64,000 nt of DNA, taken from NCBI GenBank assembly GCA_012861695.1, contig JAAOOA010000183.1, forward strand, positions 153,501 to 217,500, in the 5' to 3' direction. Origin of the DNA: Trematomus loennbergii. Its lineage: Eukaryota; Chordata; Actinopteri; Perciformes; Nototheniidae. The position numbers and the translations under genes were made by a program. This document shows, piece by piece, positions 11,030 through 22,838 of the stretch (its first letter is position 1; the number at the start of each line of letters is the position of its first letter). Under the pieces are notes generated by a model, which saw only the letters and a program-made list of their open reading frames with translations, made no database searches and was not told the origin of the DNA.

Positions 11030-13068
11030 ACAGTGTGGCCTATTGAGGCTGGAAATACCCAATCTCTGAGCCCAGTCACTGCACAGAAGAAGCTTTAATC
11101 AGACGCCCATTGAGACGGCTTGTTTCTGTGATCTCATCCTTTCAGTGACTACCTAAAGCTCATGACGGTGAGTAAGGGTTGATCGTAGACGGACTGGTAA
11201 ATAGAGAGTTTTGCCTCCAGCTCTGCAACAAACTGCTTGTCCATCTAACGCAGGGGTGGATTTTGTGGTGGTCTACCGTCCGCCCTTAAGCATCCAACTG
11301 CGGACTCCTGACACTCAGACACTTTTCATAGTTTTAGGTTACCAGGGGCATGCTTGTCTGGCAGTTATGCACATGGGGGTTTTGTCCAAGGCAGTGTGCT
11401 TAAGTCAGGGGGCCCGGAGACTCAAGGTGCGCATGGCAGGCCGCCTATGAGCGGCCAAAATGTTTTAATTCACTCATTATTGTAATTTTTAGACAGTGTA
11501 CATTGGACGACATAAACATACGGAGCTATGGACATAAACGTGTCAGTATAGACAGGAAAATGTACATATTAATCATATTTATTTTGTTAAATGTACAAGA
11601 AGCTAAAAACAGCAGAATCACTGCTTTAAGCAGCATATCACACTCACAGGCAGAAATACACACACCCAGGGTGAAAAGATAACAGATTTACCCAGGAATA
11701 AGTGTCTGAATCATGGGTACATTAGTGCTCAAACTCGATTATAATGTTTTAATTCCGTAGGTTTTAAGTGTGGTTTCACTTGTCCCACACACCCAGAGTG
11801 AAAAGATAACATGTTTACCCCGCTATAGTGTTCAAAATATGGGTATATTAGTGCTCAAACTCGATTCAACTGTTTTAATTCCGGAGGTTTTAAGTGTTGG
11901 TTCACTCATCTCACACACCCAGAGTGTTAACAACATTTTTACAAATGTTATAAAGTAGTCTAGAGCTCCATCTATTGTAATTTGAGTGTATTACACGTCT
12001 GTCCATGGAACGCAAGTTTTGCGCCATTTGAGTGGAGTAAACTGATATGCAGCTGGAGTAACATGTACATTGAGACTGCATTTAAACAGATTCACCAGTT
12101 TATAACATTACTTTAGCCCTGATCAGAGCCCTGTTTTCTGGGTAAGATAGCGAGGTGCTGTACCCTGGGTCTCTGGGTCTATGGGTCTTTGAGACCCTGC
12201 TAACAGCAGTGACTCTGCTGCCTGCATTTAAACAGATTCACCAGTTTAAGACTGCATGACAACATGCATTGTAGTTCTGGCACATGTTCAGATTCTGCTA
12301 TTTCTGCTGAAATAGCACATTGTGAACTACCAGTTTTCATTAAATGACTCTGTCTCCTGAATTAAAAAAATTCCCATGACTTTGACCACTAATGTACCCA
12401 TGATTCAGACACTTATTCCTGGGTAAATCTGTTATCTTTTCCCCTGGGTGTGTGCTAGAAGTGAAACCACACTTAAAACCTCCTGAATTAAAACATTTCC
12501 CACGACTTTAAACACTAATGTGCCCATGATTCAGACACTTATTCCTGGGTACATGTGTTATCTGTTCCCCCCTGGGTATGTGCTAGAAGTGAAACCACAC
12601 TTAAAACCTCCTAAATTAAAACATTTCCCACGACTTTAAACACTAATATACCCATGATTCAGACACTTATTCGCGGGTAAATCTGTTATCTTTTCACCCT
12701 GGTCCTGAATTAAAACAGTTCCCACGACTTTAAACACTAATGGACCCATGATTCAGACACTTATTCCTGGGTTATTATTTTATCTTTTCCCCCTGGGTGT
12801 GTGTGGCACCATCTGGTGGAACATTTGTGAATTACACTAAAATCCAAAACTTTAATGTTATTTATCTTAGCGAAATAATGGTTTAATGACCCCAATGTAA
12901 TGATCATTTATGATTCTGCAGACGTTGTCTACACGTGTATCATAACGGCTTATTTTTAGAGTGATTTGGAAAACTCGGTTAGTAAGGTTTTTTTTTGTCA
13001 ATATGAGATGCACTGTTTTCATGTCCCATGTCCATGTCTGTACATATGGCCTCACGCACTACTAAGGT
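11030..13068. repeat. Complex repeat family, copy A, in an NLR intron
   Basis: Contains many diverged units carrying CACACACCCAGGGTGAAAAG, ATGGGTACATTAGTG and GTTTTAATTC. The left half has them in one orientation (about 11640-11930) and the right half in the reverse complement (about 12350-12800). The right end (12880-13065, ending GGCCTCACGCACTACTA) is the inverted counterpart of the left end of copy B at 25205. A shared segment with TGGTCTACCGTCCGCCC (11210-11460) recurs at 26500-26710. Probably a non-autonomous transposon with internal tandem repeats; the class is unknown to me. Confidence 0.6.
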
Positions 13069-13465
13069 AGGGGTGTCAAACTCAATTTCATCGCGGGCCA
13101 CATTCGCATAAAGGTTGCACTCAAAGGGCCGGTTGTAACTATATAAATATATTATATATATATAAAATAATTCATTATATTACATTATTGTCTCTGAATT
13201 GGATTATTATCGGATAGGATAATAACTTAGTAATTAACTACGTCTGAAAGCAGAAGTCCAGGGCAAATAATTGCAAGTCTCTTCAGTGCGCATGTCACAA
13301 AACGAGATGCATTGTGGGACATGTAGTTTATGGGCAACCTGCTTCTGTAAAGTGGCATGTAACCGTATCATAAACGTATTATATTCTTTGCAAGCTCTTG
13401 CGGGGCCACATAAAATGAAGTCGCAGGCCGGATTTGGCCCCCGGGCCTTGAGTTTGAGACCCCTG
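13069..13465. mobile_element. hAT-like MITE
   Basis: Left end AGGGGTGTCAAACTCAATTT and right end GAGTTTGAGACCCCTG are inverted repeats of the Charlie/hAT type. The inner segments GCGGGCCACATT and GGCCGGATTTGGCCCCCGGG are typical. About 400 bp, no coding capacity. A clear 8-bp duplication was not found, so the flanks have drifted or the ends are slightly off. Confidence 0.7.
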
Positions 13466-13823
13466 ATCTAACGCTTCATTTGACCCTCACTCTTAATGAG
13501 ACCCTGAGATTATTGAAGTTCCTCGCTTGGGCCGAAACTTCCAGCCAACACGGATGGAGCAATCCACCTCGGCCTCAGACTAGGAGGTGCTCGGCTGAAA
13601 CTACCCAAATGAGTGCTGTCGGTCTAACACTTGTGCCAAATCAACAACAATTAAGCTCTTTGTAGAGGCTTTAAAGAAGTCTGTGCTAATAATCATTTTG
13701 TGAATTGTGTCTTATTTCACTACAATGATAATATCCATGATGGTGATCCCAAACCACAACAGCATTGCTGATGTTGGTATTGACTATTACTGCTGCCGAA
13801 GTCAAACTGTACTTTGCTCTGAC

Positions 13824-13997
13824 CTGAGAGTCTTCAGTTCACAGTGTGGACTCTCCAGTCCAGCAGACAGCAGCTTCACTCCTGAATCCTGCAGGTCGTT
13901 GTTACTCAGGTCCAGCTCTCTCAGACTGGAGGACTGGGAGCTGAGGACTGAGGACAGAGCTGCACAGCTTCTCTCTGACAGGTTACAGCCACTCAGC
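13824..13997 (-). pseudogene. NLR LRR exon 2
   Basis: 174-bp exon with intact CAG acceptor and CAG/GTCAGA donor. It encodes two LRR half-repeats, with [40 protein letters not shown] and [13 protein letters not shown]. The frame is open. It is almost identical to the exon at 17940-18113, so one arose by recent exon duplication. Confidence 0.85.
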
Positions 13998-14265
13998 CTG
14001 AAGAGAACATAATGAACAAAAAGAGAAACAACATTTGTGTTGACACTTAATCCCATTGGATAAGGTATGATATGCAAGTGAAAAGTAACATTTCAAATAT
14101 ATTTACACTGAAAATCCTGAATTAATGGACATTAAGAAATACTGTGCTGAGAGAGGCAGGTTAACGTACCTGGAGCTGATTGTTCAAAGAAATATAAGAG
14201 AGGTTTAACCAGGGACCGTCTTTTCAGAACAGCTAATTAAAGGGCAGCGTGAAAGCCCTGTGTAG

Positions 14266-16939
14266 ACCATAGACTGTATATATAAATGGACGTAGGGTCC
14301 GTGACGTCACCCATAGGATTCTGCAGAGTTGCCGAGAAGCCCTTAGTAGGCGGAGTCGGCCACTAACGGCTCGACAGTGGCGTCAGAGTTCCACTCCCGC
14401 CTGCCCAGCCTGCTCCAAATAAGGGCAAAGAGGCGGAGCCGAGGCGGGACCTGCTGCCTCCGGGCTGGAAGTAACAGAGCTAGCTCAAGCTACCAAGCTA
14501 AGCTAACATGCTCCCATCTGCACACTGCCGTCACATTTTACGTTTCTAAGGTAAGCGGACATGAGACTATTCAGCAAAACTATAAATAATAATCTAAGTT
14601 GAGTTTTTAGCATAATACTTCAGAATCTTAAAATCCCTTAACGTTTGTATGCAATGTGCTAAATAAACACTGGAATCAAGCAAATATTAATATGTTTGCA
14701 TGACATTAGTTATTTATATTTTGCCATCACTTAATTATACGTTTAATACATTTAAGTTAAGCTAAGGTGCATGTGATGGTAGCTAGTTAGTGCTCTTACC
14801 TGTGAGGCCTCCTCCAAACAGCATTATAACCAGACTGTATCATTAAAACTATAAGTACCAGTTCTAGATCCTTGACTTTAGACAAACAATTCAAAAGACA
14901 AAATGTATTTAAAGACCAATCTTTATTTGAAGGTGCCTCTTAACCTGAGATATTAGTTATACAGTAATAGTATTGACAATCTAAAAAAACTGAGCAACTC
15001 AACAGTCAACTTTATATTTCTTATTGTCTAAAGCATTTATTATTTTCATTTTTCCCCTCTCATATTCAGTGTGGATGGATTGAGACAGCGTGGTGTCCAG
15101 AGAGCTGCAGAGACTTCAGGGAGAAACCTCCGTGTGATGGACGTCCTGTCTGTTGGTTTGGAGAGGACTGAGGGTCTTTCCTCTGTGAGGAGGACCAGGC
15201 CTGATGGAGGAGCCCATGCATAGCTGATACCACCTGCACAGGCCTAGTCTGTCACTTTATTTGACTAAATGTGTTTACTTATACATTTAATAGGTTTACA
15301 CCTTCTGTCCATATGTGCTTTTTATTTAAAACATGTTTGATTAACTTTTGGTTCACATTTCAATAAATTGAATTTGTATTTGCACTCCTTTTGTCCATTA
15401 TTCTTACTGAAAATGTTAGATTACACATTCACATCCGACTGAAGATTGGCCCCATTTATTTGCGTTGCAAACTCTGCGGTACAAGGTACATGTTGTGAAG
15501 CTCATGAAGTGAGGCAAATAGAAATAATCAGCTGATGGAGTGTAGATGTGGAAATAGGTGCATTCGATCAGCTGACTGTGTTTTCACAATAAAAGTAGTT
15601 TCTTAGTGAATGTCCTGTACTGGTCTTAACATCTCATAACATCAGCTTTTAATTTTCCTTGGATGTTTTCTTGACCCTCGGAGAAAGAGGAGATGCTGAG
15701 TCGTGTCTTTCAGGCATGTCCTTTCCTAACAAAAATTACAGGAAACATAAAACATATTATTGCAGAACAAGTGTGTTATTTATGAAAGAGGTGTGTTTGT
15801 GTTTAGGGGCTGTAGATATAATTATTTTGTAATTGTAATGTTTTTTTTATTTCAACAGTGAGCTACAAAGACAATCAGATTATGAATGAACAGTATGAAA
15901 TTCATCAACATTGAAATGTATTTTATTATCAAAATAATATTTAACTGTTATTAAAACAAGCTTGCTCTGTTGTCTCACTGAAAGAATAACTTTTACCACG
16001 TTTTTACAGACAATATTGAGAGATAAATAGCAGTTGTCACTATGCGTTAAATATCTTTGCCTTCAATACTTAAATTAGAAAGCTGACAGTCATATTGCTT
16101 GTTAACATCTAAATGTAACCCTTTGCATGGAAAAAACCCTCAACTTCACTGATGTGTAGGTGATCTAGTATTTAGTATTGTTTAATGGAATGTATATCAG
16201 TGTATTAAAGTCAATACTTCATTTATTTAAACCAATATCTTTCTTGATTCTTTGTACAGTATGAAAAAAGAGTATTTGTACCTGTGCTGAAGTTCACTGC
16301 TGTGAGGAGTCCAGTTCTGTCTCTCACTCTCTGGTCCAGCCTGTCTGCATCACCTGGACACTTTAAACAAACAGATATATATGTAAAGAACCATGTGTAC
16401 AAACAATATAACTTATTATCTTCTGTTGAACATGTTGGATTGTGTATTGTCCGAGTCAGGGTCCTTTTTATTTTACTGTAACTTTGGAAGTTGTGTTACC
16501 AATGCTTACTGTTTATTTGATACCAATTTGGTAATGCAATTAATAAAAACAACAAGGTTTGGGTTCGTTCTTCAGATGACTGTGACGTTAACGTGTAAGC
16601 TCAATAATGAACTCCAGCTCAACCAACCATATTGTAATATCTAAGTAATCATCTTGAAATATGACATTAATAATTGTAATATACACACATCTTATTGTGA
16701 GGTTGATTTCACATACACTACTTCGACGTTAGCTTGTCTACATACTTGAGCATAGCCAATTTAAATTAACCTTAGCGATGCATACAGTTCCTACCTACAT
16801 AATAAAATATCTCTCTAAGTTACAAGGATGACCTTATTTTATCAACCTCAAACAGAAGCCTTTTGTTCTACAGTATTATCCCACTTAACGCTTAACACTT
16901 GTCTATTTCGTTTTAACCTTTATATATACAGTCTATGGT
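14266..16939. mobile_element. Candidate DNA element with 21-bp inverted ends
   Basis: ACCATAGACTGTATATATAA at 14266 is repeated in inverse at 16919-16939 (TATATATACAGTCTATGGT). The interior after the left end (GGACGTAGGGTCCGTGACGT) matches a sequence I know as a frequent fish repeat. A further ACCATAGACTGTATA lies at 22784. No transposase ORF was found in 2.7 kb. A target duplication is not evident. Confidence 0.5.
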
Positions 16940-17939
16940 TTTAAGTTAACTTGGAGGCTACGATTAGCATCGTTAGCACCGATGTAGCTACCACTCGCTT
17001 ACACGCTAACCCAAGCCTTAACATTCATTACGTAGCTGATTAAAATCATAAACACATAAATAAAGTACTCGAATTTCACTTACCGCAAAACGGCATTCAT
17101 GCACCGTCTGTTTTAACCGCAGAGCGAGTCACAATAGTCCGATATATAAGCATGAAGAACAAACAAACACGGCCGGGGTCAAGTTGTGTTCCCTGGATGA
17201 ACTGAGCAGGCAGAGTCCTGTAGCTTCACGGAGACGGAGCAGCTAGCAGAGAGACAAGAAGCTAACAGCAGCAGTCACTTGACAGAGCTGTCACTCAATG
17301 TGACCACGCCCTAATTTATGCAAAAACTTTAAGACCTAATATAAATAAAAGGGTCATGTTAGAAAACAATTCACTCACAGATTCATAATCATGAAGGTGG
17401 AATCTAACTATATACATAATAATATTTATTGCAGCCAGGGCTAGAAACGTTTTTTTTCTGCTGTGAAATTGGGCATTTTAACATGGGGTCTATGGAAATT
17501 GCTCCTTTCTGCAGTCATCGCCTATCGGCCAATATATGAACTGCAGTTTGTGGCACTTCCGTATTGGCGTCCCGGCTCTTCCCCAGAGTTTGCCGCTTGG
17601 TGTAGACGCAGAAATTAGAGATTTCAAGATGTTTAATTTTTTTAATAAATAAAAACAAAACCCTTTTGCAGACGTGCGCTACAAATATATAGAACAGAGG
17701 CACTGATTGTCGGTTTTACATTGATTAATTAATTTATGTTGGTTGCTAAAACAAAGCTAGCTAAGGCTCTGGCTAAAGTAACGTCAGTTGAATGTAGCTA
17801 ACCAAAATATGATGCATGCATGTGAACGTGTTGCATTACAAAGATACAGATGTGAGTGATGGTATTCCCACACCACAACAACATGGCTGATGTTGGTATT
17901 GACTTTATTGCTGGCTAAGTCAATCTGTTCTGCTCTGAC
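16940..17939. other. NLR intron, mixed repeat remnants
   Basis: The stretch at 16950-17310 (TAGC-rich) and the segment with ATGGGGTCTATGG at 17483-17496 look like further remnants of the repeat ending at 16939. No coding sequence. The 62-codon ORF at 17515-17703 is unsupported. Confidence 0.4.
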
Positions 17940-18113
17940 CTGAGAGTCTTCAGTTCACAGTGTGGACTCTCCAGTCCAGCAGACAGCAGCTTCACTCCTG
18001 AATCCTGCAGGTCGTTGTTACTCAGGTCCAGATCTCTCAGACTGGAGGACTGGGAGCTGAGGACTGAGGACAGAGCTTCACAGCTTCTCTCTGACAGGTT
18101 ACAGCCACTCAGC
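17940..18113 (-). pseudogene. NLR LRR exon 1
   Basis: 174-bp exon, CAG acceptor and CAG/GTCAGA donor, encoding [40 protein letters not shown] and [11 protein letters not shown]. It follows the NACHT exon directly, as is usual for the family. The open frame here contrasts with the broken frame of the exon before it. Confidence 0.88.
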
Positions 18114-18200
18114 CTGAAGAGACGATGAGGACAACAGTTATTCAGAAGACAGCAGTGTATTAATAACTGATTCACTAAATCAAATTATCTCTGTACTTAC

Positions 18201-19983
18201 AGAGCTTTGTTGGAGGCTTTGACCACTGGCAGCAGCCTCAGAAGAGCCTCCTCTGAAGCAGAGTATTTTCTTCAGGTCAAACTCCAGATCTTTCCTGATG
18301 ACAGTAAGATGAAGACCAGAGCTGACCACTGAGCAGGAGACAGTTTATCTGTGGAGAGACTTCCTGACTCAGGTACTGTTGGATCTCCTCCACTAGAGAA
18401 CGATCATTCAGTTCATTCAGACAGTGGAACAGGTTGATGCTTCTCTCTGCAGACAGATCCTTATCCTCTTCTTCTTGATGTACTGGACTGTTTCCTGGTT
18501 GATCTCTGAGCCACTTCCTGTCTGTGTCAGCAGGCCTCGTAGGAGTTTCTGATTGGTCCAGTGAAAGACCCAGGAGAAGCGCAGGAACAAGTCCAGGTGT
18601 CCGTTTGGACTCTGTAAGGCCTGGTCCACAGCACTCTGGTAGAGATGTGTTAGTTCAGGTTTGACTTCAGACTTCTGGGAGGTTGTTGGTTCTTCTGCCA
18701 GCAGGTTGACTCCAGAGTTGATGAAGGTCAGATGGACATGAAGAGCAGCCAGAAACTCCTGAACGCTCAGATGGACGAAGCAGAACACCTTGTCCTGGTA
18801 CAGTCCTCTCTCCTCTCTAAAGACCTGTGTGAACACTCCTGAGTACACTGAGGCTGCTCTGATATCGATGCCACACTCTGTCAGGTCGGACTCATAGAAG
18901 ATCAGGTTGCCTTTCTGCAGCTGCTCAAAAGCCAGTTTCCCCAGAGACTCCATCATCTTCCTGCTCTCTGGACTCCAGTGTGGATCTGTCTCAGCTCCTC
19001 CATCATACTTGATTCTTCACTTTGGACTGAACCACCAGGAAGTGGATGTACATCTCAGTCAGGGTCTTGGGCAGCTCTCCTCCCTCTCTGGTTTTCAACA
19101 CCTCCTCCAGAACTGAAGCAGAGATCCAGCAGAAGACTGGGATGTGGCACATGATGTGGAGGCTTCGTGAGGTCTTGATGTGGGAGATGATGGTGCCGGC
19201 CTGCTCCTGATCTCTGAATCTCTTCCTGAAGTACTCCTCCTTCTGTGGGTCAGTGAACCCTCGGACCTCTGTCACCATGTCCACACACTCAGGAGGGATC
19301 TGATTGGCTGCTGCAGGTCGTGTGGTTATCCAGAGGCGAGCAGAGGGAAGCAGCTTCCCCCTGATGAGGTTTGTCAGCAGCACATCCACTGAGGTGGACT
19401 CTGTGACGTCAGTCAGGATCTCAGTGTTGTGGAAGTCCAGAGGAAGTCGACACTCATCCAGACCGTCAAAGATGAACACAACCGGGAACTGATCAAACCT
19501 GCAGATTCCTGCGTCTCTGGTTTCAGAGAAGAAGTGATGAACAAGTTCCACCAAGCTGTACTTGTTCTCTCTCACCACATTCAGCTCTCTGAAGGTGAAT
19601 GGAAATATGAACTGGATGTCCTGGTTGGCTTTGCCTTCAGCCCAGTCCAGAGTGAACTTCTGTGTTAAGACTGTTTTCCCAATGCCAGCCACGCCCTTTG
19701 TCATCACTGCTCTGATTGGTGCATCTCTTCCAGGTGAGGCTTTAAAGAGGTCTTCTTGTCTGATGGTTGTTTCTGGTCTGTCTGGTTTCCTGGATGCTGT
19801 TTCAATCTGTCTGACCTCATGTTCATCATTGACCTCTGCAGACCCCCCCTCTGTGATGTAGAGCTCTGTGTAGATCTGGTTCAGAAGGGTTGGGTTTCCT
19901 GCTTTAGCAATGCCCTCAAACACACACTGGAACCTCTCCTTCAGGGTGGATTTGAGTTTACGCTGACACTCCAGCAAAGGTTT
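18201..19983 (-). pseudogene. NLR FISNA end, NACHT and helical-domain exon
   Basis: This 1.78-kb exon encodes the end of FISNA ([16 protein letters not shown]), the NACHT ATPase with Walker A GVAGIGKT and Walker [15 protein letters not shown], sensor [10 protein letters not shown], and the winged-helix and helical parts (FVHLSVQEFLAALHVHL). NACHT binds ATP/dATP and drives receptor oligomerisation. The frame closes at 19003-19005, after VQSKVKN, because about two bases are missing relative to the family pattern. The next segment (18956-18417) is open in another frame. Near 18560 two small indels roughly cancel, replacing a short conserved stretch by SWVFHWTN. A further shift after QYIKKK stops translation at 18417. 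An extra A occurs near 18265. The exon ends at GCTCT/GTAAGT. Confidence 0.88.
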
Positions 19984-20126
19984 CTGAAAGAACACACAAC
20001 AAAAGATCATTGGTCACACTGTAACTCTGGTTCTCTGAATAAAATATGGATATATGTTGGTCTCTTGAGACATCAGCAGATGAGACATTTATCCAGAGTG
20101 TTAAATCTTTATAGAAACCCTCTTAC

Positions 20127-20352
20127 TGCTGTGCAGACGGTCAGCCAGCTCCTCCTGCTTCATGCTCCTCAGGAAGTGCAGTGTGATGTTCAGGAATGCC
20201 TCTCTGCTCCTCCTCTGCTCTTCATCCTCAGCCTCCAACACCTCCTCATCCTCACTCTGACTCTCTAAGCCTTCTGGGTAATCTGAACTCAGAGCCTTCT
20301 GGATCTTCTTCAGCTCGCTCTTCACAAAGGTGACGATGTGGTCCTCCAGCAG
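20127..20352 (-). pseudogene. NLR FISNA N-terminal exon
   Basis: 226-bp exon from TTCCAG/CTGCTGG to AGCA/GTAAGA. It encodes EDHIVTFVKSELKKIQKAL, an acidic stretch (SEDEEVLEAEDEEQRR) and REAFLNITLHFLRSMKQEEL. This is the fish-specific NACHT-associated region that precedes the NACHT domain. Phase matches the next exon (AGC A/AA). No break seen here. Confidence 0.88.
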
Positions 20353-20491
20353 CTGGAACATCACATGAACGACACAAACTATAAACCATGGATCCAAACA
20401 TCAGATCCGGACAGACTGACTCTCTAAAAGTGCAGCATGGAGATGACTGTGAACAGAAGAGAGGTCAAGTATCTGTAGTACATGTACTCAC

Positions 20492-20573
20492 CGTAAATAT
20501 GGAGTCCAGCTGTGTCTGATGCTGCTGGGCAGACTGACCACCGGGAACCTCCGAGCTCTCTGGTCCTGCCCCT
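20492..20573 (-). pseudogene. NLR upstream exon (pre-FISNA linker)
   Basis: 82-bp exon from CCACAG to ACG/GTGAGT, encoding GAGPESSEVPGGQSAQQHQT and QLDSIFT. Such Ser/Gln/Pro-rich linkers join short repeated N-terminal exons to FISNA in fish NLRs. Phase is compatible with the following exon. Earlier exons were not recognised in 20.6-24.6 kb. Confidence 0.75.
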
Positions 20574-21639
20574 CTGTGGAGGAATCATGAAGCATTAGCT
20601 CACATTATGTCTGTCCACACACACACTCAGGGTGAAGGAGGACAGGGGAACAGGCTGGTGGTCCTGTGCGTCAGCGGGAACTTTGCACTACAGGAATATT
20701 TATTTCCAGCTACTGTTGAAGACCAGAGGATTCTGTCCATCCTTCATTCTGGTCTTCCTGAAACGTGGCTGTGTGGATAGATACTGGACTCTGCAGCTGG
20801 CTAACAGCTGTTCATCAGGAAAAAGGAAAGACCTACAGATGTAGCACCTCATTTCAGACGCCCCTACCGTAGTGGGCCGTGACCGGCACGGGGTCGGCCC
20901 TCGCTGAAAGGAAAACACCCAGCATGAATTGATACGCCCCTTGATAAATACATTAAATTATAATGAAACCAGCTGCATGGATCATGGATCCACCAGGGGG
21001 AGCAGTGATTCAAACCTGCCACACTGGAACTCATGTGAAATAAACAGCTGATAGATTTATGTCTGATTACTATTGCGGATCTTTGTTAAGATCCATATGT
21101 CACGAATAGGATCATATTCTGTACTAAATAAGAGACATGTAATCATTACAAACATCACCATGTTTTTATTTAACAAAATAATGTTGTTTAATCCACGTTG
21201 GCGTACTACAACTACAAAAAACATCGGTTTGTTTTTTCATCAGGAAATGCAGCCCGGCTCAAAAAACGATTTTTAATCATCATCCTCAAGATCATTTAAT
21301 GTATCATATGTTTGCCAAATTGACATGAAAGCACTAACAAATATGAATATAATGTAGTCAACTTCATTAAAACTTATTAACGTGCCTAAACTCAGTAATT
21401 CACTAAAAAGAGGATTATTTTTAATGGAGCCTCGTCATCTCACCTCGGGCAAACAAGAATATTTACTTTAATATTATACTAGTGTTAATAGTTTACTGTA
21501 GTATTCGTGTTTAATATTACGCTATAAAATCACACATTGAGTTCATTGTTGTGCAATGATAAAATTAGACCGTTGTTTTTTTAAATAGTCTGAATGAAAC
21601 TCGGCGGCGAATTGTAATCATAATTTAAGGCGAGACACT
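20574..21639. other. Region upstream of the NLR, no gene recognised
   Basis: AT-rich sequence. The 72-residue minus-strand ORF at 20700-20918 (with RCYICRSFLFPDEQLL) has no family I recognise and may be chance. Confidence 0.4.
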
Positions 21640-22450
21640 ACAGGTGAATAATAATAATAACAGAGAATGCAATTCCTGAAGAAATTGCTAGTGGGAATGC
21701 TTTATGCTGAAATGTAATGTGTAAGAAGAAAGTGAAGAATTTAGATTGAAATGATACATGAACACTGGGGGCTTGAATGTGTGATGAGAGAAGAAAAGAA
21801 AGTAAAAAGGCTTGGAAAAGCAGCAGAATATTTGAACTGCAAACTTTTGAACTAACTGATGGCGAATGATCTGTCGCCATGCCAACGACATTTGACGACG
21901 TTGATGGCTGCATCGTTACCAAACCTGTGAAGTTCGGGCCGTTTGGAGCATTTTCACTGAAGTTGTGAGAAAACCGTGTTTCATTGCAAGCATTGTGTTG
22001 CCATGGCAACGGCATTTGAAGAAATCTCAAAAACTGTCCCGTAGATGTCTTCACGGCTGGGACTGTTAGCACACATGTGAAGTTTGAGCACTTTTGAAAA
22101 TGTTCATAGGAGTTATAGCGACATCGTCTTTTATGGTGAGGATGCGTTTCCATGGAGACGGCATATGATGAAACCCCATAATTGACGTAGAGCTGTTGAG
22201 GGCAGGACCTAACCATTATCTGAAGTGTGGTGTTTTTTGACCCTTTTCATAGGCATTACGACAACATCGTGTTTTATGGCGAGGGATGCGTTCCATGGAA
22301 ACGGCATGGTGAGACAACACACTCTCACTCCATAAACGTCCAGGAGCGACGCTGGTCAGGGTCCCGAGGCGTGCAGTTGGGACGCTCCTAGGCTCGTTCA
22401 GCTTCATAAAAAGACGCAAATAGCTTTCAACTGATTGCAATGTATTCCCA
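21640..22450. repeat. Diverged repeat of about 130-145 bp, 4 units
   Basis: Units share a GCCATGGCAACGGCATTTGA or TTCCATGGAGACGGCAT core, a GTGAAGTTTGAGCA-type segment and an ...ACGACATCGTGTTT end (21876, 21999, 22149, 22290). They keep a 192-residue minus-strand ORF open by chance. I know the core as a common fish repeat but cannot name it. Confidence 0.55.
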
Positions 22451-22838
22451 TCTGCTGCGGGATTTGACGCTCATGGAAGCACGGCATTCGTTTGTGTCGG
22501 AGGCTGTTAAAGGCAATGTGAGCGTCCATTCCCATTGGATAACGGAGAATTGTACACCCGGAAGTAAGTATTCCCCTTACTGTCGATTGATTTGACAGTG
22601 ATATCTCCACTATCATCAACTAAAAAACACCAGATTATCCTTGTTAATTAAACGACATTGATAGGTTTTAATGTGTGTACATTGCTTTTGTCACGTTTTC
22701 CCCTTCAATTCTGAGAAACAAGTCGTTTTCTATGAGTTTTTGGATGGCTGAAGACATTACATTACCCACAATCCTCTGTAGCAACCATAGACTGTATAAA
22801 CAAATGTAATAATACATTATTCCAAGTGTGCTTGCTTT

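Larger units (their letters stand above)
8093..20573 (-). pseudogene. Fish-type NLR (NLRC3/NLRP12-like, FISNA-NACHT-LRR-B30.2)
   Basis: This is a cytosolic pattern-recognition receptor family hugely expanded in teleosts. Exons in gene order on the minus strand are 20573-20492, 20352-20127 (FISNA), 19983-18201 (NACHT and helical region), 18113-17940 and 13997-13824 (LRR, 174 bp each), 10725-10580 (LRR, shortened), 8795-8749 (linker) and 8660-8093 (B30.2). Splice sites are good at all of these. Any first exon would lie right of 20573 and was not found. The reading frame is broken near 19013 (about 2 bp missing), 18450, 18265, in the third LRR exon, and in the Ser-repeat of the B30.2 exon. Unless these are assembly errors, the copy cannot make a full receptor. 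The introns hold Harbinger, hAT and other insertions. The family assignment is very safe. Confidence 0.9.

Noticed and set aside
11211..11450. ORF with VVYRPP, like a LINE endonuclease motif, also at 26414
   Set aside because: The rest shows no endonuclease blocks; similarity of the two copies comes from the shared non-coding repeat.
21638..22216. 192-residue minus-strand ORF
   Set aside because: Lies in a diverged non-coding repeat; no start context, splice sites or domain.
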